Positions 8,897 through 15,785 of a DNA stretch of 64,000 bases are shown in pieces. The DNA is from Cohnella fermenti. GTDB taxonomy: Bacteria; Bacillota; Bacilli; Paenibacillales; Paenibacillaceae. Position 1 is the stretch's first letter. Each line of letters starts with the position of its first letter. The notes below the pieces were generated by a model. It was not told the origin of the DNA. It searched no databases and saw only the letters and a list, made by a program, of their open reading frames with translations. The stretch covers positions 62,001 to 126,000 of the forward strand of contig NZ_SSOB01000016.1 in assembly GCF_004801405.1 (NCBI RefSeq). Reading direction: 5' to 3'. The translations under genes and the position numbers were made by a program.

Positions 8897-9735
8897 GCGA
8901 CAACCGACAGAATCTGATCGATGCCGTCTTCGCGGAGCTGAAGGCGAAGGGCGAGACCGCTCTTATTCCGTTCATGACGATGGGCGACCCCGACCTCGCC
9001 GCATCCGTTGAGCTGGTCAAGGCGGCCGAAGCGGCGGGGGCGAGCATGATCGAGCTCGGCGTCCCTTATTCCGACCCGCTCGCGGACGGCCCGGTCATCC
9101 AGCGCGCGTCCGAGCGGGCGCTGCGCAACCGGATCTCTCTGCTCGACTGCATGAAGGTCGCGCCGGAGGCGCGGAAGCAGGGAGTCAAGCTTCCGTTTAT
9201 TCTGTTCACGTACTTCAATCCGGTGCTCCAGCTCGGCCTCGAGACGTTCTTCGAGCTGATGAAGCAGCACGACTTCAGCGGTGCGATCATTCCCGATCTG
9301 CCGCTCGAAGAGGACGGAGAGGTCAGAGACATCGCGGAGAGAACGGGCATTCATCTCATTCCGCTCGTCGCTCCGACCTCGGAAGCGCGCGTGGAGAGAA
9401 TCGCTTCGCGGGCGCGCGGCTTCGTCTATTGCGTCTCCTCGCTCGGCGTTACGGGCGTGCGCAGCAGCTTCCACGAGGGGCTGGACGCGTTCCTGGCCAC
9501 GGTGCGCAGGGCCGCGAGCGTGCCGATCTGCGTCGGCTTCGGCGTCTCGTCGCGGGAGCAGGCGGAATCGCTTGCGGACAAGTGCGACGGCGTTATCGTC
9601 GGCAGCGCCATCGTGCGCAAGGTCGAAGAGTCGCTGCCGCTGCTGCAGGACGAGGACGAAGCGCGAAGAAGCGAAGGACTGGCGGCCGTGCAAGCGTTCA
9701 TCGCCGACCTGAAGCCGCGCGCGGTGCGCGCCTAA
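8893..9735 (+). CDS. trpA: Tryptophan synthase alpha chain
   Basis: Cleaves indole-3-glycerol phosphate and passes indole through the tunnel to the beta chain. 280 aa TIM barrel. The catalytic Glu and Asp lie in [15 protein letters not shown], with [19 protein letters not shown] and [11 protein letters not shown] further along and a GFGVSSREQ phosphate-binding loop. Last trp gene; a 178-bp gap follows before hisC. Confidence 0.96.
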   Translation: MSDNRQNLIDAVFAELKAKGETALIPFMTMGDPDLAASVELVKAAEAAGASMIELGVPYSDPLADGPVIQRASERALRNRISLLDCMKVAPEARKQGVKLPFILFTYFNPVLQLGLETFFELMKQHDFSGAIIPDLPLEEDGEVRDIAERTGIHLIPLVAPTSEARVERIASRARGFVYCVSSLGVTGVRSSFHEGLDAFLATVRRAASVPICVGFGVSSREQAESLADKCDGVIVGSAIVRKVEESLPLLQDEDEARRSEGLAAVQAFIADLKPRAVRA

Positions 9736-9837
9736 CCTCCGTTCTCCGCCCGCTTCGGCCGGCTGTCTGACCGGATTGTCCGTATTTTGAACTGTACAGC
9801 TTCCCGTCCTTATGTCACAATAGAACATAACAATCCG

Positions 9838-9865
9838 AACGGAGCGTGAGTCTGCGCTCCGTTTG
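9838..9865 (+). terminator. Hairpin terminator between trpA and hisC
   Basis: AACGGAGCG (9838-9846) and CGCTCCGTTT (9855-9864) form a GC-rich stem with an 8-nt loop and a short T run. It may end trp transcripts partly. A weak promoter-like pair (TTGAAC 9787-9792, 18 bp, TATGTC 9811-9816) lies upstream of it, so the hairpin could alternatively attenuate a separate hisC transcript. Confidence 0.55.
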
Positions 9866-9913
9866 CATTCGCCGAAAGCAACCGCTTCCGCGTCCATATC
9901 AGGAGGTTATTCC

Positions 9914-11011
9914 ATGCAACCGAAACCGAATATCGTCCATCTTCCGGTCTATCAGCCGGGCAAGCCCGTCTCCGACGTCAAGCGCGAGCTGGGGCTCGCC
10001 GAAGTCATCAAGCTGGCCTCGAACGAGAATCCGTTCGGCAGCTCGCCGAAGGCGATCGAAGCGGCCAAGCAGGAGCTCGAGAACATCAGCATCTATCCGG
10101 ACGGAGCCGCGGTCGACCTGACGAACGCGCTGGCCAAGCAATTGGGCGTGAACCCCGACCAGATCATCTTCGGAGCGGGCTCCGACGAAGTCATTCTGAT
10201 GATCGCCCGCGCCTTCCTGCTGCCGGGCGACGAGAATATTACGGCCGATCAGACGTTCCCGCAATACCGCCATAACATCGAGATCGAGAACGGCGTCGTC
10301 ATCGAAGTTCCGCTGAAGGACGGCACGCACGATCTTGAAGGAATGCTGGCGAAGGTCGGCCCGCGAACGAAGATCGTCTGGATCTGCAACCCGAACAACC
10401 CGACGGGAACGATCGTCACCCATGACGAAGTTGTTCGCTTCATGGAGAAGGTTCCGTCTTCCGTTATGGTTGTGCTCGACGAGGCGTACTGCGAATATAT
10501 CGACGATCCGTCGTTCCCGGACGGTCTCGCGCTGCTCAAGCAATATCCGAACCTCGTGCTGCTTCGCACGTTCTCGAAGATCTACGGCCTTGCTTCGCTG
10601 CGCATCGGATACGGCATCGGCCGCGCGGAGCTGATTCGCTCCATCAACCAGGTGCGCGAGCCGTTCAACACGTCCCGGATGGGCCAGGCCGCCGCTCTGG
10701 CAGCTCTTGAGGATCAGGCATTCATCGACTACTGCCGACAGGCGAACGCGGAAGGAATCAAGACGCTGCGCGCCGCCTTCGATCGTCTCGGACTGCCCGC
10801 GTTCCCCGCTTACGGCAACTTCATCATGGTGGACGTGAAGCGGCCGGCAGGCGAAGTGTTCGACGGGCTGCTCCGCAAGGGCATCATCGTTCGCGCCGGG
10901 CATAAGTTCTATCCGACCCACATCCGCATCACCGTCGGCAGCGCCGAGCAGAATGCGAAGGTCATCGCCGCTCTGGAGGCCGTCCTCCAAGAAATTCCGG
11001 TACAGGTGTGA
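9914..11011 (+). CDS. hisC: Histidinol-phosphate / aromatic aminotransferase
   Basis: Fold-type I PLP aminotransferase of 365 aa. In Bacillus the enzyme at this position serves both histidine synthesis and the final transamination to phenylalanine and tyrosine. Start chosen at 9914 because AGGAGG (9901-9906) is seven bases upstream; the open frame continues 17 codons further back without an RBS. Motifs: KLASNENPFGSSPKA, GAGSDEVI, NPNNPTGT, DEAYCEY and the PLP lysine in RTFSKIYGLASLRIGY. tyrA follows after 4 bp. A second related gene lies at 57381-58532. Confidence 0.93.
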   Translation: MQPKPNIVHLPVYQPGKPVSDVKRELGLAEVIKLASNENPFGSSPKAIEAAKQELENISIYPDGAAVDLTNALAKQLGVNPDQIIFGAGSDEVILMIARAFLLPGDENITADQTFPQYRHNIEIENGVVIEVPLKDGTHDLEGMLAKVGPRTKIVWICNPNNPTGTIVTHDEVVRFMEKVPSSVMVVLDEAYCEYIDDPSFPDGLALLKQYPNLVLLRTFSKIYGLASLRIGYGIGRAELIRSINQVREPFNTSRMGQAAALAALEDQAFIDYCRQANAEGIKTLRAAFDRLGLPAFPAYGNFIMVDVKRPAGEVFDGLLRKGIIVRAGHKFYPTHIRITVGSAEQNAKVIAALEAVLQEIPVQV

Positions 11012-11015
11012 GGGA

Positions 11016-12158
11016 ATGACCGTAGACAACAGCGACTTTAAGCCATCTGCGGGAGATCGTCCCGCGGACATTCGAATCGCCATCTTCGGCGTCGGCCTGA
11101 TCGGAGGCTCGCTTGCGCTATGCTGGAAGGGCAAGCCGGGCATGACGATCGTCGGCCATTCGGTCAACCCGTCGTCCGTCGCCAAGTATCTCTCCCTCGG
11201 GGTCGTCGACGAAGGCACGACCTCGATTGCGGAGGCAGCCGTGAACGCCGACTTCATCTTCCTGTGCGTACCTGTAGGCCGCTTGAACGACTATCTCGAC
11301 GAGCTGGCCCGACTGCCGCTGAAGGCCGGCTGCATCATTACCGACGTCGGCAGCACCAAAGCTTCCGTTGTCGCCCACGCGAACACTATCGATCTCGGGG
11401 AAGCGGTCTTCCTCGGTGGCCACCCGATGGCGGGCTCGGAGCGCTCCGGCGTGGAGGCGGCGACGATCGATCTGTTCGAGAATGCGTTCTACGTGCTGAC
11501 GCCCACGGGCGACACGCCGCCGAACGCCCTCGAGAGGATGCAGGAGCTGCTTCGCTGGACGCGGGCGAAGGTCGTCGTGACCGATTCCGTGCTTCACGAC
11601 AGCATCGTCGGGGCCATCAGCCATCTGCCGCACTTGATCGCGGTCGGCCTGGTGAACCAGATCGCCCGCTACAACGAATCGAACGACCTGTACCGCAGCC
11701 TTGCCGCGGGAGGCTTCCGCGACATCACGCGGATCGCTTCGAGCGACCCGATCGTCTGGCGCGACATCCTGGTCAACAACAAGGACGTACTGCTGACACT
11801 GCTGGCCGATTGGAAAATGGAGATGGAGCGATTTGCCGAGCTGCTGGAGAGGGAGGACGGGGAAGGCATCTCCGAGCAATTCCGCCAAGCGAACGGCTTC
11901 CGCAAGCAATTGCCGGAGCGTCGCAAGGGAATGATCCACTCGCTGCACGAATGCTACGTCGACGTTCCCGACCATCCCGGCGTGATCGGCCGGATCGCTA
12001 CCGAGCTCGGCCAGGCCCGAATCAACCTGAGCAACCTGCATATCGTCGAGAGCCGCGAGGACGTTCCGGGTACGCTGCGCCTGTCCTTCAAGGAGGCGGC
12101 AGACCTGGAGCAAGCGGTCGCGCTGATCCGGGGGATGCAGTACAAGGTCTACTTCTAA
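11016..12158 (+). CDS. tyrA: Prephenate dehydrogenase with C-terminal ACT domain
   Basis: NAD-dependent oxidative decarboxylation of prephenate to 4-hydroxyphenylpyruvate, leading to tyrosine. 380 aa. Nucleotide-binding IFGVGLIGGSLAL near residue 25, ITDVGSTKA and GGHPMAGSERSGV (substrate-binding His) follow, then a helical dimerisation domain. The C-terminal approximately 75 residues (CYVDVPDHPGVIGRIA onward) form an ACT domain, suggesting allosteric control by an aromatic amino acid. Last gene of the supraoperon; in B. subtilis aroE would follow, but here a terminator comes next. Confidence 0.95.
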   Translation: MTVDNSDFKPSAGDRPADIRIAIFGVGLIGGSLALCWKGKPGMTIVGHSVNPSSVAKYLSLGVVDEGTTSIAEAAVNADFIFLCVPVGRLNDYLDELARLPLKAGCIITDVGSTKASVVAHANTIDLGEAVFLGGHPMAGSERSGVEAATIDLFENAFYVLTPTGDTPPNALERMQELLRWTRAKVVVTDSVLHDSIVGAISHLPHLIAVGLVNQIARYNESNDLYRSLAAGGFRDITRIASSDPIVWRDILVNNKDVLLTLLADWKMEMERFAELLEREDGEGISEQFRQANGFRKQLPERRKGMIHSLHECYVDVPDHPGVIGRIATELGQARINLSNLHIVESREDVPGTLRLSFKEAADLEQAVALIRGMQYKVYF

Positions 12159-12174
12159 CGTCATTTAAGTCAAT

Positions 12175-12224
12175 AAAGGCTTCATCGCTTCTCCGATTCG
12201 AATCGGAGAAGCGATGAAGCCTTT
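12175..12224. terminator. Perfect 50-bp palindrome, terminator of the aromatic supraoperon
   Basis: The 25 bases 12175-12199 are exactly the reverse complement of 12200-12224 (AAAGGCTTCATCGC... / ...GCGATGAAGCCTTT), centred on TTCGAA. Ends in TTT, so it can act as a terminator in both directions. It lies 16 bp after the tyrA stop. A perfect 25-bp arm is longer than usual for an intrinsic terminator. Confidence 0.8.
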
Positions 12225-12268
12225 CTCTCGTCCGTATGCGGGTAACTGTTCAAACAAAGAAAAAAGTT

Positions 12269-12329
12269 CGCAAACGCTATCATTTTTTTGTAAGCGCTTA
12301 TTGACAATGTGGAAGCGGATACATATAAT
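12269..12329 (+). promoter_or_regulatory. Consensus sigma-A promoter with two cre-like sites
   Basis: TTGACA (12301-12306), 17-bp spacer and TATAAT (12324-12329) are both perfect, so this should be one of the strongest promoters in the window. Directly upstream are two sequences resembling the CcpA cre operator: 12269-12282 (CGCAAACGCTATCA) and 12289-12302 (TGTAAGCGCTTATT), each with two mismatches to TGWNANCGNTNWCA; the second touches the -35 box. No protein-coding gene follows: the transcript would run into the terminator at 12384 and the RNA candidate at 12420-12700. Confidence 0.7.
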
Positions 12330-12383
12330 AAAAGTACAGTATGGTTTCTCTCCACTCCTATCCAATACTTGCACTTTGTGCGG

Positions 12384-12407
12384 CCGCCCTCCGGGACGGT
12401 TTTTTTT
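12384..12407 (+). terminator. Terminator about 50 nt after the consensus promoter
   Basis: CCG-CCC (12384-12389) pairs with GGG-A-CGG (12393-12399) around a TCC loop, followed by eight T residues. With the promoter at 12301-12329 it would release an RNA of roughly 70 nt, or act as an attenuator for the downstream RNA. A small TGCAC/GTGC hairpin precedes it. Confidence 0.75.
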
Positions 12408-12419
12408 ATTTGATCATAG

Positions 12420-12700
12420 CGCGTCTAGCCAAGCTAGGCACAACTAGCCGGTGCAAGTCCGGTCGAGGTAAGAGCCAAGTCGCCTCGCAGCTGACAGGCA
12501 GCTGGCGGAGAAATCCTAAGGTTGAAGCCCCGTGACAAAAGGAGCCGTGGGGAGAATAGGCATAAACGCGCAAGGGGGATAGCGCCTTGCTGCATGACGC
12601 TGGAGTCGATGGAAGTCACGTGGTGGATTCCCGTGACTGGTGAATAGGCTCGCATAAACGGATACGCTCGCACTCAAAGGACGCCGTTAGGCGTTTTCTT
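12420..12700 (+). ncRNA. Structured non-coding RNA candidate, possibly raiA-motif class
   Basis: About 280 nt with no credible ORF but dense complementary segments in order: CCGG-N7-CCGG (12448-12462), CGAGG/CCTCG (12464-12468 with 12483-12487), CAGCTG-N5-CAGCTG (12488-12504), CCCC/GGGG (about 12529-12552), GCAAGG/CCTTGC (12570-12590) and AGTCACG/CGTGACT (12614-12638), closed by an intrinsic terminator. GAATAGGC followed by CATAAACG occurs twice (about 12554 and 12642). A long, highly folded, terminated intergenic RNA in a Firmicute resembles what is known of the raiA-motif RNA, and some segments look familiar from it, but I could not run a covariance model. Group II intron and cobalamin riboswitch were considered and do not fit. 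Confidence 0.65.
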
Positions 12701-12702
12701 CT
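12681..12702 (+). terminator. Terminator of the structured RNA
   Basis: ACGCC (12681-12685), loop GTTA, GGCGT (12690-12694), then TTTTCTTCTT. It closes the structured-RNA region. Confidence 0.75.
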
Positions 12703-12754
12703 TATCAGCACATAAGATTATCGCCCTATTGCGGGCCGGGAACCGCCGATAAAA

Positions 12755-13100
12755 TCGCCGAAGCCTCCGAAGTCGCGGCAACTGCAGAAGTCGTTCACAG
12801 TCATCGAAGTCTCCGAAGTCGCCAGAACCGCAGAAGCCACCGAAGCTGCCAAAGCCGCAGAAGTCTCCAAAGTCATCAGAATCGCCGAAGTCATCAGAAT
12901 CGCTGAAGTCATCAGAATCGCCGAAGTCATCAGAATCGCTGAAGTCGTCAGAATCGCTGAAGTCGTCAGAATCGCTGAAGTCATCAGAATCGCCGAAGTC
13001 GTCAGAATCGCTGAAGTCATCAGAATCGCTGAAGTCGTCAGAGCCGTCGAAGTTGTTGGAGCCATGGGAGTCGTCGAAGTCGCGGAAGCCGTTGGGGGCC
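12755..13100. repeat. 9-bp / 18-bp minisatellite
   Basis: The stretch is built from degenerate 9-mers of the type NNCGAAGTC. In the middle (about 12870-13050) it has condensed into roughly ten near-identical 18-bp units, GAAGTCRTCAGAATCGCY, while both ends are more diverged. Because the unit is a multiple of three, all frames stay open: the minus strand would read (SDSDDF)n and the plus strand (EVIRIA)n. Neither frame has a start with a ribosome binding site, so I treat it as a non-coding tandem repeat. Confidence 0.8.
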
Positions 13101-13108
13101 AGCATTTT

Positions 13109-13588
13109 ATGTGAAAAACCACATTGGCACCGCTCGATAGCGGGCAGTTTGGACGATTTTATGCGAAAAATCGCATTCATGAAGGAAATTCCGGATTTAA
13201 TTACCGTATATATGCTAAAAATCACATAAAACACCTCGATTCCCTTCAATCCAAGCCCGCGAATGTGAAAAACCACATAAATCGCAAAAGCCGCCGGACC
13301 AGAGGGGGAATAGCCTGATGCGGAAGACAAAAGGGGAATCGTGCGCGAGTGGCGAGCTGGCAGGAGCGGCGAGGCCAATGGGCCAATGGGCGAGGTAGCG
13401 CAAGTTAGGCGGGATCTGTGCGAAAATGCGTGTTCATGTTGCTCGGCGGCGGACGGATTAGAGGATTGTGCGCAAAAATCCGTATTCATCGGGCTTTTTG
13501 GGGCGGGGACGGCTGATTGTGTGTTATAAATCATTTAGATTGCTTCGATTCAGGCGGAATGCAAGTGGATAAATGTGAAATATCGTAT
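13109..13588. repeat. Array A: short palindromes every ~51-52 bp
   Basis: Four clear copies of a 16-bp palindrome, consensus ATGYKAAAAAYCRCAT, start at 13109, 13161, 13212 and 13263 (steps 52, 51, 51). More degraded copies continue close to the same phase at 13318, 13418, 13468, 13519 and 13573, with one position near 13367 lost. The 35-36 bp between palindromes differ in sequence. Copies at 13161, 13418 and 13468 are each followed by TTCAT. No ORF with an RBS lies here; the rest of the interval up to 13825 holds only a small GC hairpin (TGCGCC/GGCGCA, 13728-13743). Confidence 0.8.
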
Positions 13589-13825
13589 TTGTTGGTTGTC
13601 AGGCCGAGCTGAGTCGGCGACTGGATATCATTGGCTTCGTTAATTTTAATATTTTTTAAGATATTGGAGCCCTGTCCTATGTTACAATACGAATAGTTTG
13701 TAAAATACTGGGCACGCCTGATAAGAATGCGCCAAGCGGCGCAACTTTTGCGTTTATGGTCGGTATATACTTCTATATCCGACCTCGAACGATCACCCTG
13801 GCTAGGGGGGAGGATCGCGGATCCG

Positions 13826-14422
13826 ATGACCGATTCCCAATTGATACGGGAAATCAAAGACGGCAACGTCGATTTGTATTCAACTTTAATGTCGAGATAT
13901 CAGAAGAAGATTCTGTCCTTCATATATCAGATGCTTAGAAGCGCCAAGCTGGAGCTGCTCGCGGAAGATCTCTGTTCCGAGACGTTCTACAAAGCCTACC
14001 GGAGCTTGCATTCGTTCCGCGAAGTCGACGCCTCGTTCTCGACGTGGCTGTACACGATCGCGCGGAATACGGTGCTCAGCGAGCTTCGCAAGAACAAGGC
14101 GACGCAGTTGTCGCTCGACGACACGACGTACATACCGGCGGCTCCGGCCGAGGCGGCGCCCGAACAGACGCTGCTGCGGAACGAGAAGGTGACCATGGTG
14201 CGGGAGGCGATCAACAACCTTCCGGAGAAGCAGAGGTCCGCCTTGATCCTTCGCGAATACGACGGTATGGACTACCAGGAGATTGCGAATATTCTTGGAC
14301 AGACCGTCAGCGCCGTCAAGTCGCTTCTGTTCCGGGCGAGAGCCAGCGTGAAGACGCAGATGGAATCCTACTACAACGAGCCAGCCACCATACAGGATTA
14401 CGAGGAGTTGAAGTACCGATGA
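13826..14422 (+). CDS. ECF-type RNA polymerase sigma factor
   Basis: 198-aa sigma-70 family protein of group 4. Region 2 spans about residues 15-85 (DLYSTLMSRYQKKILSFIY onward) and binds the -10 element and core polymerase; region 4 (LPEKQRSALILREYDG... GQTVSAVKSLLFRAR) at about 125-180 carries the helix-turn-helix for the -35. Start at 13826 chosen for the GGGGGGAGG Shine-Dalgarno (13805-13813); the frame is open further upstream. It overlaps the downstream anti-sigma gene (ATGA), so it is controlled by that membrane protein. Resembles the SigW/SigM group, but the exact subgroup cannot be told from sequence alone. Confidence 0.9.
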   Translation: MTDSQLIREIKDGNVDLYSTLMSRYQKKILSFIYQMLRSAKLELLAEDLCSETFYKAYRSLHSFREVDASFSTWLYTIARNTVLSELRKNKATQLSLDDTTYIPAAPAEAAPEQTLLRNEKVTMVREAINNLPEKQRSALILREYDGMDYQEIANILGQTVSAVKSLLFRARASVKTQMESYYNEPATIQDYEELKYR

Positions 14423-15027
14423 GAAGCGATTGCGACGTGCAGCAGAGGAGATTCAGCGATTATTGGGACGATGCGTTGTCCTCTCATGAACGGATCAAGT
14501 TCGAGCTGCATCTGTCTTCTTGCGCTTCGTGCAAGGAAGAATATCGCTTCTGGGAAGAGAGCGCCGCGCTCATTCGCGAGATCCAGCTCAGCGACGTTCC
14601 CGACGTCGACTCCCGGACGGTGGAAGAGATCAATCGCAATGTCATGAACCGCATCTACGCCGAGCAGAACTGGTTCACTCCGGCTTCGCGCCGTCTGTAC
14701 GCCTTCAGCGGGCGCTTCCGCAGAAGGATGGGCAGCCTGCTCGGGACGATGCTGACGCTGTTCGTTGTCGGTCTCCTCTATGCCGTGTATGCGAAGCTTC
14801 AGCGTCCGGAAGCGCCTTATACCGGCGTTATGGAGATGGCGAGCGCGGCGGGGGCCGGCGACTCGGCGCCTGGCGGGATGATCGTGGACGTTCCGGTGGC
14901 CAGCCTGAGCGATCCGATCGTGCTTCACGTAGATCCCGCGATTCCGGAGTACTGGATCGCCTTCGCTCTGCTCGGCGTTCTGATGTCCGTGCTGACGATG
15001 AACTGGTTCGCGAGGGTGCGGACATGA
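14419..15027 (+). CDS. Membrane anti-sigma factor with zinc-finger (ZAS) motif
   Basis: 202 aa. The N-terminal cytoplasmic domain carries the anti-sigma zinc signature H31-x3-C35-x2-C38 (HLSSCASC), which in this family binds and inhibits the cognate ECF sigma factor. A transmembrane helix lies at about residues 105-126 and a second at about 178-196, with an approximately 50-residue loop outside the membrane between them. Its ATG overlaps the stop of the sigma gene, so the pair is co-translated. The two-helix topology would suit regulated proteolysis, which is inference. Confidence 0.85.
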   Translation: MRSDCDVQQRRFSDYWDDALSSHERIKFELHLSSCASCKEEYRFWEESAALIREIQLSDVPDVDSRTVEEINRNVMNRIYAEQNWFTPASRRLYAFSGRFRRRMGSLLGTMLTLFVVGLLYAVYAKLQRPEAPYTGVMEMASAAGAGDSAPGGMIVDVPVASLSDPIVLHVDPAIPEYWIAFALLGVLMSVLTMNWFARVRT

Positions 15028-15626
15028 GCGCATACATGAGAATGGGCTGGGTGCGGCACGGCGTCACCTCCTGGAACCGGGCCGGGAAGATTCAAGGGAC
15101 GACCGATATTCCGCTCAGCTCGGAAGGGAAGATGCAAGCCCATCGGCTGGCGTACCGTCTGTCGAACGAGAGCCGCGTCTGGCACGGAGTCGTGAGCAGC
15201 GACCTTGAGCGTGCGGAGAAGACGGGGCGAATTCTGGCCGAGAGGTTAAACATTCCGCTGCTGACGGACGAACGCCTGCGGGAGAGAGGCTTCGGGGAAG
15301 CGGAAGGAACGACGGAAGAGGAACGGCTTGCGCGCTGGGGGACAAGCTGGCGGAGCAAGGTGCCGGGGCTGGAATCGGATGAGCACGTTCGCGTTCGCGG
15401 GCTGGTCTTCGTGGAAGAGTTCGCGGAGCGGCATGCCGGAGAGAATTGGCTCGTCGTCACCCACGGAAGCTTCATTGCCCAGATGCTTCAGGCGCTGGAG
15501 ACCGGCGTGGACGATCATCACATCGGCAATCTGTCGCTGACGATTCTCGATCGGGAAGCGGACAGTTGGGTGCCGATTCTGCACAATTGCACGGAGCATC
15601 TGAAGCAGACGGGCGAGTTCGGTTAA
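15024..15626 (+). CDS. Histidine phosphatase family protein (phosphoglycerate-mutase-like)
   Basis: 200 aa. The catalytic RHG is at residues 11-13 (VRHGVTSWNRAGKIQG), the acidic partner in RERGFGEAEG, and the second histidine in VVTHGSF near residue 148. These define the branch that includes cobalamin phosphatase CobC and broad-specificity acid phosphatases; the substrate is not evident. Overlaps the anti-sigma gene by four bases and is followed by a terminator, so it is the third gene of the sigma operon. An ATG at 15036 is an alternative start. Confidence 0.85.
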   Translation: MSAYMRMGWVRHGVTSWNRAGKIQGTTDIPLSSEGKMQAHRLAYRLSNESRVWHGVVSSDLERAEKTGRILAERLNIPLLTDERLRERGFGEAEGTTEEERLARWGTSWRSKVPGLESDEHVRVRGLVFVEEFAERHAGENWLVVTHGSFIAQMLQALETGVDDHHIGNLSLTILDREADSWVPILHNCTEHLKQTGEFG

Positions 15627-15671
15627 GCCGAACGCTTATCCGATCAGACGAATAATCGCATACGCACAGGG

Positions 15672-15700
15672 AACGCCGCAGCCGCTGCAGGCGTTTTTTT
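15672..15700 (+). terminator. Terminator of the sigma/anti-sigma/phosphatase operon
   Basis: AACGCC-GCAG pairs with CTGC-A-GGCGTT around a CCG loop, followed by a run of seven T residues. Confidence 0.85.
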
Positions 15701-15785
15701 GCATGGCGGGCCTATCGTCAACGTTTAAACCGGCCGATCCGCACCGATAATGACATGTAAATCGTCCTGGAAGCGGGGAGTGCCG

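Noticed and set aside
12420..12700. Group II intron or cobalamin riboswitch
   Set aside because: GGTGCAAGTCC resembles parts of both, but there is no domain V, no intron-encoded protein, no B12-box-like core and no cobalamin gene downstream.
12674..13534. 286-aa minus-strand ORF with SDSDDF repeats
   Set aside because: No ribosome binding site before its start, the non-repeat part has no protein-like pattern, and it runs through array A and a terminator. The open frame is explained by the 18-bp repeat.
13109..13588. CRISPR array
   Set aside because: The repeat is only 16 bp and degenerates along the array, no cas gene lies in the window, and the sister arrays B and C have near-identical spacers, which is opposite to CRISPR.
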